This document shows positions 38,737 to 48,080 of a stretch of DNA of 64,000 nt, one piece after another. The stretch is from positions 30,001 through 94,000 of the forward strand of contig SMMW01000465.1 in the NCBI GenBank assembly GCA_004794655.1. The letters are read 5' to 3'. The stretch is from Marisa cornuarietis (Eukaryota > Mollusca > Gastropoda > Architaenioglossa > Ampullariidae). Position numbers and translations under genes: made by a program. Every line of letters starts with the position of its first letter. The stretch's first letter is position 1. Under the pieces are notes generated by a model that searched no databases, had not been told where the DNA came from, and saw only the letters and a list, made by a program, of their open reading frames with translations.

Positions 38737-38983
38737 TGTCATTACTCAGCATAATTTACTGCAATATGGCTGACTGCTAACAGGATCAAGCACTGCACAC
38801 ACGGTTGTTTCACTGCTAAAAATATACTAGCATGAGATTATTTACTTGTAATATGACAGGATCTCGAGCGGGACAGATTATTTTCCATATCTGTGTAAAG
38901 AAATAATTTCCAGCGGCATATACTTGGAAGTTTGCGCTGTTAAAGCCTTATCTTCTGTATATCTGTTTGTGTTTGTTATCCAC

Positions 38984-38989
38984 AATAAA
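38984..38989 (+). terminator. Polyadenylation signal AATAAA
   Basis: Canonical hexamer 248 bp after the stop of the 38236-38736 exon. It is followed by an A-rich run, so it could also be a chance match in A-rich DNA. Confidence 0.45.
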
Positions 38990-39164
38990 AAAAAATGTAT
39001 AAATAATTCTAAAACACTTTTTGAAGCTTAAATTAAATCCACTGAAAATGAGTCAGTTTATCTCTTACCACATCCCTCACGACAACTTGTAGGTGTTGGT
39101 CGACAGGTCAGCCAGTACAGGTCATGTGAAAAGGTGGTTCGCCTTGCCCTTTAAAACTCGAGTG

Positions 39165-40290
39165 CTATTCTCTATACACCCCTATTAGTAGTGTTCTGTC
39201 CTGCTATTCTCTATACACCCCTATTAGTAGTGTTCTGCCCTGCTATTCTCTATACACCCCTATTAGTAGACTAGTGTTTTGTCTGCTATTCTCTATATAC
39301 CACTTTAAGTAGACCAGTGTTCTGTCCTGCTATTCTCTATACACCCCTATTAGTAGACTAGTGTTTTGTCCTGCTATTCTCTATATACCCCTATTAGTAG
39401 TGTTTTGTCCTTCTATTCTCTATACACCCCTATTAGTAGACCAGTGTTTTGTCCTTCTATTCTCTATACACCCCTATTAGTAGACCAGTGTTTTGTCCTT
39501 CTATTCTCTATACTGTGAAAGTACAGAACTCTGCTGCGCGTCTGGTGCTTAGAGCAAGGAAACGGGACCATGTCAATCCTCTCCTTCGTTTTCTACACTG
39601 GCTACCCATCCGTTCTCGCATTCAGTACAAACTGTCTGTGCTGTGTTTTAATTTCTTTGCTGGCTCCTGTCCTGACTATTTCTCTGAACTTCTCATCCCT
39701 TACTCTCCGGCCAGACAACTCCGCTCTTCGTCTGACGACCGTATCCTAACTGTTCCTGTCACCAGAACAACAACCTATGGTCACAGGACTTTTGGCTACT
39801 GTGCTGCAAAACAATGGAACTCTCTTCCTTTCCATATCCGCCACCTTCCTACAACTGAATCTTTCAAATCTGCACTAAAAACGCACCTCTTCCTTGAGCA
39901 TCACTCCTAACACAGTCCGCACAATGCTCGTCCTTCTTAACCCCGCCCCCTTCCCTCTTGCTACTTTACCCATCTTTCTCGCAGAATCACTATATATTTC
40001 TGTTCCTGTTACTTGATGCCTTCTGTTTTCTGTTTCGTCAGTACTGTCGTTTTCTTTCGTCCCCTTTGTTCTGTGTCTACTTAGTCCATGTCTCTTCCCT
40101 GTTTTAAGCGCTAAGAGCATGCTCTCTATGAGTGTGAATATGCGCTATAAGCATCTTCACTACTACTACTACTACTATACACCCCTATTAGTAGACTAGT
40201 GTTTTGTCCTGCTATTCTCTATATACCCCTATTAGTAGACTAGTGTTTTGTCCTGCTATTCTCTATATACCCCTATTAGTAGACTAGTGT
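39165..40290 (+). repeat. ~43-bp minisatellite split by LINE copy B
   Basis: Unit CTATTCTCTATACACCCCTA plus TTAGTAGACTAGTGTTTTGTCCTG, about eight copies on the left of the LINE and three on the right (from 40177). Confidence 0.92.
39512..40176 (+). mobile_element. 5'-truncated LINE, copy B (reverse transcriptase C-terminus)
   Basis: Encodes about 130 residues of the RT C-terminal region: VQNSAARLVLRARKRDHVNP, FLHWLPIRSRIQYKLSVLCF, CPDYFSELLIPYSPARQLRS and KQWNSLPFHIR. The ORF ends at 39910, then a 3' UTR with a CGCTATAA motif and an (ACT)n tail. It interrupts a 40-odd-bp minisatellite, which resumes at 40177. The family pattern is a CR1/L2-like non-LTR element. Confidence 0.88.
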
Positions 40291-40967
40291 TCTGTCGTGC
40301 ATTGTAAATCTCAAGGGCTATGTTTTTATCAAAAGCCATTTTTTCTCACTATTTGGTGGCAGTTATTTATCTCCCATCTTTTGCAAATTAGAAGTTTGAG
40401 TGTGTATCTTTCTCTGCAGTTTGTTTGTTTTATTTTTTGAGTGTGGATCAGTGTACTGTAAGTGCAATGAAACATAATGTAAATCTATCAAATATAACAG
40501 GCTTATGTTCTGCTGTGAGATGAGCAACATTCGATAGTTTAAGATTAAGAAGAAAGTAATGTCTTAAGAAATTCTTTCTACTAAGTGTAAAGAAAATAAT
40601 AATGTCTTGAGAGATTTTTATACCATCTGTAAGTAAAAAAGGGAAAATGTCTTTAGATATTTTTCTGTAAGGTGATAAGAAATGTAGTAAGATTCTTTCT
40701 ACTAGCTGTAAGGTGAAAGGAATAATAATAATAATAATGTGAACGTATGTAGCTCCATGTCCCGGCTCTATTGGCAAGCTCACAGCGCTTTACACACACA
40801 CACAGGTAAAATTATTGTCTATAGATTGTCATATGAAATGAAAGATGTGTACCCAGAAGTGGTTCCCACCTTGCACAGTTCATTTGAAAAACTGTGATCC
40901 ATGTTGTCAATGGTCCTTTGGACACCACAGGTCAGCAACAGAACAGATGTAACAGGTAGAAGTCTTT

Positions 40968-41040
40968 TTGTTTGTTTGTTTGTTTGTTTGTTTGTTTGTT
41001 TGTTTGTTTGTTTGTTTGTTTGTTTGTTTGTCTGTTTGTC
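40968..41040 (+). repeat. (TTTG)n microsatellite
   Basis: About 18 tetramers. Confidence 0.97.
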
Positions 41041-41329
41041 TGTTTTGCTGCTCATTGGGTTGCCTGAAAATGTCTCTTTGAAAAACCAAAATGAGTTCAC
41101 TAGCCGCCGCAAGAGAAGCAGAGCAAATCCATCGAAATAAGACTTCTAGACCTTCAGCTCTTCGTCATCCTTCATGAGTCACAAATCCAAAGGCTTCACA
41201 TTTCGTTTTAGTCTGGTGCTCTATAAATTCCTTAGAGATTTTTTTTTTACTGTCTGTAAAGCTCATCTGTGCCCTGGCTTCGTGCTGTGAGCTGCGGCTG
41301 CTTGCCTGTCTGTTTTGTAAACTACGAGG

Positions 41330-42215
41330 CAAGTTTCCAGACCCATCTATTACTGTCAATGGCACGGTACTCAAAGTGGTCCAGGAAGTAAAGTTTCTTG
41401 GGGTCATCTTTGACCGAAAACTATCATTTCTTCCTCAAATCAAATCTCTACGACTTTCCTGTCAGAAAGTTTTGGATGTTCTTCGAGTAGCTGGCCATGT
41501 CAGCTGGGGGGACGGACCGCACGGTCCTGCTTCGCCTGTATCGTGCCCTGGTCTGCTCCAAGCTAGACTATGGATCCATCATCTATGGCTCTGCTCGAGA
41601 ATCCTATCTCAAAATTCTTGATCCTATTCACCATCAAGGACTCCGCATCTTTTTGGGTGCCTTCCGCACCACTCCTGTACAAAGTTTGTACGCAGAAGCT
41701 GGTGAGTATCCACTTTCTCTCGGTCGTCTGAAACTCATGCTGTCCTATGTCTGTCGCTTGAAGTCTCATGCTCTCATCCTGGAAACCCTGCTTACCGTGC
41801 TGTTTTTGGGCCTCAGCGTGCTGCCCTGTATGCCATTCATACCAAGGAGCAAAAACAAGTATCACTTCGTGTTGCACCTCACCTACAAGCAGCCGGAGTA
41901 GATATTCAGCAGGTAGAGACTCTCCCTCTACTGCCAGCTCCTCCTTGGACTCTTCCTGATCCAGAGATCCGTCTCGATCTTTCAGTTTTCAACAAAGGTG
42001 ACACTTGTGACCTCATCTTTCTCCAGCATTTTCAAGAACTTCTTTCTATCTTGGATTCTGTTCTGTCTTTACAGATGACTCCAAAGTCCCAAACGGTGGC
42101 CCTGCAGCTGCGGCAGCAGTTCCGTCCTGCCAAGCGCAACAGGCTTCTTCTGCTCGACTTCTGTTCGAGCGGATCAGGCCGCCAAGGCTACATGTCAGTC
42201 TCCTGGTAAACTACA
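41330..42215 (+). mobile_element. Jockey-like LINE fragment: RT C-terminus and start of RNase H
   Basis: Three frames joined by frameshifts encode VVQEVKFLGVIFDRKLSFLP, then DRTVLLRLYRALVCSKLDYG, IIYGSARESYLKILDPIHHQ, GLRIFLGAFRTTPVQSLYAE, and finally FTDDSKVPNGG (~42071), which looks like the first strand of RNase H. It is broken at both ends and inactive. Confidence 0.82.
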
Positions 42216-42368
42216 CTCGATAGTATCAGCAGACAAGACAGGTTAGAAAAAGTTATACAAGACAGGTTAGAGAAAGCTCTACAACTCATTGCTCAGAATG
42301 TGGACAGAGCTTCCGAATTGTTTAATGGCTGTGTGAAGAAATGTATGTTATGTAGAAGAAATTATATA

Positions 42369-42999
42369 TTTATAAATGGACACAAAAGACAAGAATGGTA
42401 GGAGGCGGAGTGTACAGAATACAGGAGACTACCTCGTATGGCACCGAGAACGTATCGTTCTTCCTCAAATCCGCTAACAGGAGAGTAGGAAAGCCTCGTT
42501 TCACGAGAAGAGACAACATAATGCTGGAAAAATAAAGAACCTTGTGTCCTTCATTCGTGATCAACATGATTTCTGGGACACCATACATAATATTCTGCCC
42601 AGGAGGAATTATATCAGAATCCAGATGCCAGTTGAAGAATGTGGTTAAAAAGTTTATCGAAAAACAAATAAGCATACATCATTGTGCGGAAACGAAGCTG
42701 CTGCTGATAAAAATTTCTTGATCAGACCAATCACTAAAGAAGAAGAAAAAGAAGAAGAACTGCTATGCGCGCTACGAAAGCTGAAAGGAGGAAAGGTGCC
42801 TGGTCCCGATCACGTGACAGATGAAATGCTGAAAAACACTAGTAAATATGTCTTCTTTGTGACTTTTTTTCTTTTTCACAAATGTGTTTATCTGGAAAAC
42901 TGGACAGAATCTGTTATCCTACGTTTTTTGAGGAATTTACGAGCAAGTAGCTACACCTCGCATCAAACCATTCCTGTCTTTTGTGTCCATTTATGTATA
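42369..42999. repeat. 29-bp inverted repeat pair bounding a LINE fragment
   Basis: ATAAATGGACACAAAAGACA at 42372-42391 is matched by its reverse complement at 42975-42994; with flanking bases the arms match at about 27 of 29 positions. They enclose the 42.4-42.96 kb RT fragment. Confidence 0.75.
42410..42960 (+). mobile_element. Non-LTR RT N-terminal fragment
   Basis: A frame encodes pre-RT sequence (FIRDQHDFWDTIHN) and then the start of an RT domain: CALRKLKGGKVPGPDHVTDE. WTESVILRFLRN follows and then similarity is lost. It probably belongs to the same element as 43300-44470, with the middle of the RT missing. Confidence 0.7.
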
Positions 43000-43280
43000 A
43001 ACGAATCAATCAATCAATCCTCTTCATGCTAGTTGCACATAAGGCCTCAACCAGAGCCCGCCACTGATGTCGATCGGCTGAAACTCGCTCCAGGCGACCC
43101 CATGTCCAGCCCTTTCCTTTCATCTCCCTTTCCACTGTTCTTCTCCAGGTTTCCTTTGGGCGTCTGGAGTCCATCGTAGGGCGATTGTGGAGAGGTCTGC
43201 TGTCTGCTGGCGAAGCACATGTCCAATCCATCGCCAACGCCTTGTATAAACGTTTACTTATACATAACTTTTCCACATGT
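42998..43280 (-). mobile_element. LINE 3' end on minus strand with (GATT)n tail
   Basis: The minus-strand ORF ends with RPKETWRRTVEREMKGKGWT, RLERVSADRHQWRALVEALC and ATSMKRID, a common LINE C-terminal tail. The stop is followed at once by (GATT)4 (43001-43018). It is a 5'-truncated insertion lying inside older plus-strand LINE remains. Confidence 0.75.
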
Positions 43281-43299
43281 TTATTATTTCGAAAGCCCT

Positions 43300-44470
43300 A
43301 AAGGGAGGCAGTCTCAAGGCAGTTGATCCTTTACCTACCTGGGCAGAAGTCTCTTCAACAAAGCAAATATCGATGTGAAGATCAACAACAGAGTCGTCAA
43401 CCCAAGTGCTGCCTATGGGAGACCACAGAAACTCATGGAGCTTAGTAGTCTCAACCTTAACACCGAGCTGTGGGTCACACTGCAGCAGTCCTCCTCACCA
43501 TGCTCTACGTCAGTAAGACCTGGACCATCTACACCAGTCAGACCTGGACCATCTACACCAGTCAGACCTGGACCGTCTACATCAGTAAGACCTGGACCAT
43601 CTACACCAGTCAGACCTGAGCCATCTACACCAGTCAGACCTGGACCGTCTACACCAGTCAGACCTGGACCATCTACACCAGTCAGACCTGGACCATCTAC
43701 ACCAGTAAGACCTGGACCATCTACACCAGTAAGACCTGGACCATCTACACCAGTAAGACCTGGACCATCTACACCAGTCAGACCTGGACCATCTACACCA
43801 GTCAGACCTGAACCATCTACACCAGTCAGACCTGGACCATCTACACCAAACATGCGAAGCAACTTGACCATGTGAGCGGCCTCTGCCATCTGTTTCACAT
43901 CTTTCACTCTTGTGCTGAGATCGCAGACTACGTGGATCAGTAATCAGGAGATTGTAGAAGGCTGCACAGTTTTAGAATTCACGATTGTATACCTAAGAAA
44001 TTTCTTCTTTGTTGATATTCGTACGACAAACTGCCTTGTATACATTGAAAGCGAAATTAACTGGGTCAAATATGTCCAGAGATGTCTACGCCAACATGGA
44101 TCTGTATTTGGTAGAAGTATGGCGAGGAATAAGTGGAAGAAATTTTTGATGTTTTCATGGAAAGATTTATAGACTGTAGGTGGTACAATTATAACGAGGA
44201 GAGGAACAATAGTGAACGCTTTAGTATAAACAGAATGTTTGAAAAACTCTGATCATTGTACACCTCTATATCTGTAGATAAGCATTTAAAATGTGTGATA
44301 ACAAAATTTCGATTTGAAATTACTGATTTGGCAACAAATTTCTACAGATACAGGAATTGCTCGATGGACAATCATATCTGCCCTCTCCAGGGAAATGCTA
44401 GTAAAGACCAAATCCGCATTGTGCTTTTGTCTGTTCCTATGTAGTTTGAGAATGAACTTTATTGATTGAT
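43300..44470 (+). mobile_element. Degenerate LINE RT/C-terminal region containing a 24-bp minisatellite
   Basis: 43330-43500 encodes YLGRSLFNKANIDVKINNRV followed by an RLRK-like stretch, a typical RT C-terminal block. The next conserved block (A.LLT.LY.SKTWTIYT) is expanded into an array, after which the block resumes as TWTIYTKHAKQLDH (43830-43870). Farther on, a weak C-terminal zinc-finger-like segment (ITKFRFEITDLATNFYRY, 44300) and ATTG repeats (44460) suggest the element end. Stops and frameshifts are common. Confidence 0.6.
43507..43850 (+). repeat. 24-bp minisatellite derived from a LINE RT motif, ~14 copies
   Basis: The unit encodes KTWTIYTS or QTWTIYTS in the LINE frame; some units carry a TGA (CAGACCTGA). 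Unit length is a multiple of three, so other frames also stay open. Confidence 0.9.
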
Positions 44471-45511
44471 CACAAATAGTTTAGAAACAATCTCCTGACT
44501 TTGGCTACTTTTGTCTGCAAATAACTTCGCTATGGCGGGAAATTGTGTTGAAGACAGCAGTGTTATAATGACTAGGCCTTCATAGCATTGCTTCAGTTTA
44601 ACAGATTTAGACATCCTGTCTTTACTGCTGGTCCTAGTATGTACAATGTAATTTTAGTTTCTCATACATCCTTTCAAAGGGAGCCCACGGCCCTACTGAA
44701 CAAAGGGATCAATCAACCTAATAGGGTGTCTTTTGAGATGATCTCTCCATCAAATGCCTGCATTTAAATTAATTGAGTGCTACCGGTAGGGTCCTAGAAT
44801 GAGTAGGGAAAAAACACTAAACTAAAAATTCTCCCAATCTAATTCCACGAAGTAAATGGAGTCTTCGACCTTCTCGTAGACAAAGGAATTCTTCTACAAA
44901 GTCAGGTCTTTATCAACAAACTCTGCTTTGTAAGGGTTTTGACTAATTTACTCCAAGTTTTGTTTTAGTTTCTTGTTAAACACTTTCACTATCGTCCGGG
45001 CTCACACTAATACTCTAAGGAGTTTCTCTAATTTCAAATTGTCTATAGTGTTGTCTCCTCAATTTCCTACCAAAACATTTCTATATTAAAAACTATTGAT
45101 TTAATCTGATAAATTTATTAAACATTGTTTTGGCAGTGAAAAGTTATGCTTTTATTTAAGATGGTATTAATAGTAGGAATCTGGATGTTTCGCCTCTTCA
45201 TTCTTTCAGCCTTTATCCACATTTTGTACCACTTTTACTGACATCTGGTGACTGTGTCAGTGGCTATAAAATAATTAAATTACAAATACTAATTACATGA
45301 ACTCATTACACAGCATCTATAGAAAGCTTTGATAGAGGACCATCAAAGAGCTTGCTTGTGAATTTTTAAAAATCTCAGTTAAATATTCTTTGAGCATTGA
45401 GATTGATATGAGAAACCCAGCATTGTTCAGAATACTGATAATAAGAATGATTAATATAATGTATTAATAGAATGAAATGTTACACATCGATATAGCTGTG
45501 GTCATTATAGG
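44471..45511. other. AT-rich single-copy interval
   Basis: No ORF, repeat array or recognisable element. It separates the LINE graveyard from the candidate SLCO polyadenylation signals. Confidence 0.5.
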
Positions 45512-45580
45512 TTTATTTGATAAGTTCATTAGTATTACAGTGTAGACAGCTCGCTATCAGTGGAGTCATCTGAGTTTATT
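45512..45580 (-). terminator. Candidate polyadenylation signals for SLCO
   Basis: AATAAA on the minus strand at 45575-45580 and again at 45512-45517, about 60 and 125 nt beyond the end of the 31-bp array. They are the first canonical hexamers seen after the stop codon, so the 3' UTR would be about 2.1-2.2 kb and mostly tandem repeat. Confidence 0.5.
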
Positions 45581-45639
45581 AGATGAGCAAGATTTCAGTG
45601 TCATGTGTACATGAGTAGGCTTGTCTATGTTATGAGACT

Positions 45640-47709
45640 ACTGTACTGTGAGAGACAGTATTATAAGAGTACTCTACTGTGAGAGAAAGTATTATAAGAG
45701 TACTGTACTGTGAGAGACAGTATTATGAGAGTACTGTACTGTGAGAGACAGTATTATGAGAGTACTGTACTGTGAGAGACAGTATTATGAGAGTACTGTA
45801 CTGTGAGAGACAGTATTATGAGAGTACTGTACTGTGAGAGACAGTATTATGAGAGTACTGTACTGTAAGAGACAGTATTATGAGAGTACTGTACTGTAAG
45901 AGACAGTATTATGAGAGTACTGTACTGTGAGAGACAGTATTATGAGAGTACTGTACTGTGAGAGACAGTATTATGAGAGTACTGTACTGTAGAGACAGTA
46001 TTATGAGAGTACTGTACTGTAAGAGACAGTATTATGAGAGTACTGTACTGTGTAAGAGACAGTATTATGAGAGTACTGTACTGTGAGAGACAGTATTATG
46101 AGAGTACTGTACTGTGAGAGACAGTATTATGAGAGTACTGTACTGTAAGAGACAGTATTATGAGAGTACTGTACTGTAAGAGACAGTATTATGAGAGTAC
46201 TGTACTGTAAGAGACAGTATTATGAGAGTACTGTGAGAGACAGTATTATGAGAGTACTGTACTGTGAGAGACAGTATTATGAGAGTACTGTACTGTGAGA
46301 GACAGTATTATGAGAGTACTGTACTGTAAGAGACAGTATTATGAGAGTACTGTACTGTAAGAGACAGTATTATGAGAGTACTGTACTGTGAGAGACAGTA
46401 TTATGAGAGTATTGTACTGTGAGAGACAGTATTATGAGAGTACTGTACTGTGAGAGACAGTATTATGAGAGTACTGTACTGTGAGAGACAGTATTATGAG
46501 AGTACTGTACTGTAAGAGACAGTATTATGAGAGTACTGTACTGTGAGAGACAGTATTATGAGAGTACTGTGAGAGACAGTATTATGAGAGTACTGTACTG
46601 TAAGAGACAGTATTATGAGAGTACTGTACTGTAAGAGACAGTATTATGAGAGTACTGTACTGTGAGAGACAGTATTATGAGAGTATTGTACTGTGAGAGA
46701 CAGTTATATGAGAGTACTGTACTGTGAGAGACAGTATTATAAGAGTACTGTACTGTGAGAGACAGTATTATAAGAGTACTGTACTGTAAGAGACAGTATT
46801 ATGAGAGTACTGTACTGTGAGAGACAGTATTATGAGAGTACTGTACTGTGAGAGACAGTATTATGAGAGTACTGTACTGTGAGAGACAGTATTATGAGAG
46901 TACTGTGAGAGACAGTATTATGAGAGTATTGTACTGTGAGAGACAGTTATATGAGAGTACTGTACTGTGAGAGACAGTATTATAAGAGTACTGTACTGTG
47001 AGAGACAGTATTATGAGAGTACTGTACTGTAAGAGACAGTATTATGAGAGTACTGTACTGTGAGAGACAGTATTATAAGAGTACTGTGAGAGACAGTATT
47101 ATAAGAGTACTGTACTGTGAGAGACAGTATTATGAGAGTACTGTACTGTGAGAGACAGTATTATGAGAGTACTGTGCTGTAAGAGACAGTATTATGAGAG
47201 TACTGTACTGTGAGAGACAGTATTATGAGAGTACTGTACTGTAAGAGACAGTATTATGAGAGTACTGTACTGTAAGAGACAGTATTATGAGAGTACTGTA
47301 CTGTAAGAGACAGTATTATGAGAGTACTGTGAGAGACAGTATTATGAGAGTACTGTACTGTGAGAGACAGTATTATGAGAGTACTGTACTGTGAGAGACA
47401 GTATTATGAGAGTACTGTACTGTGAGAGACAGTATTATGAGAGTACTGTACTGTAAGAGACAGTATTATGAGAGTACTGTACTGTAAGAGACAGTATTAT
47501 GAGAGTACTGTACTGTGAGAGACAGTATTATGAGAGTACTGTACTGTGAGAGACAGTATTATGAGAGTACTGTACTGTGAGAGACAGTATTATGAGAGTA
47601 CTGTGTAAGAGACAGTATTATAAGAGTACTGTACTGTAAGAGACAGTATTATGAGAGTACTGTACTGTAAGAGACAGTATTATGAGAGTACTGTTAGAGA
47701 CAGTATTAC
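45640..47709. repeat. 31-bp hairpin minisatellite, ~67 copies, forming the SLCO 3' UTR
   Basis: Unit of 31 bp with a 26-bp deletion variant that lacks one TACTG step. Most units contain TACTGT-GAGAG-ACAGTA, a 6-bp inverted repeat with a short loop. Variants (GAGAG, AAGAG, AGAG, GTAAGAG) mostly fall in the loop. The right edge supplies the stop codon of the SLCO gene. Confidence 0.95.
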
Positions 47710-48019
47710 AGTTTGGTCATCTCGATGTCTGTGACATCATCTATCTTGTCTTTCTCTACAGCCCTCACGCCGTCCGAAGCGCCTTCGTCTACATTGTCCA
47801 CTGTTCTGTGGGTGCGCACCTGCCAGGTGAGTATGAGTAGAGCCAGTGCGAAGAGTGCGTAGCCCAGGATACTGGCGCCTACCTCCAGCCCAATGTAGCG
47901 CTGCCTCAGTGCTGTCAGGTCATACACATCACAGGATCCCACCCTGCCACACCCCGTCTTCCACACACGACACGTGGCATCTATCACTGCCCCGAACACG
48001 ACTGGTGCCGGTACAATAC
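47706..48019 (-). CDS. SLCO-like: SLCO exon 12, last spans and C-terminus
   Basis: 314 nt with stop; acceptor TGTGCAG|GT lies beside a CA/TG-rich tract. It encodes IVPAPVVFGAVIDATC, a cysteine-rich outer loop, span 12 and an acidic tail ending MTKL. The last two residues could act as a terminal ligand, but this is not a clear PDZ motif. The TAA stop (47706-47708) sits in the edge of the adjacent 31-bp tandem array. Confidence 0.94.
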
Positions 48020-48029
48020 CTGCACACAT

Positions 48030-48080
<51 letters not shown>

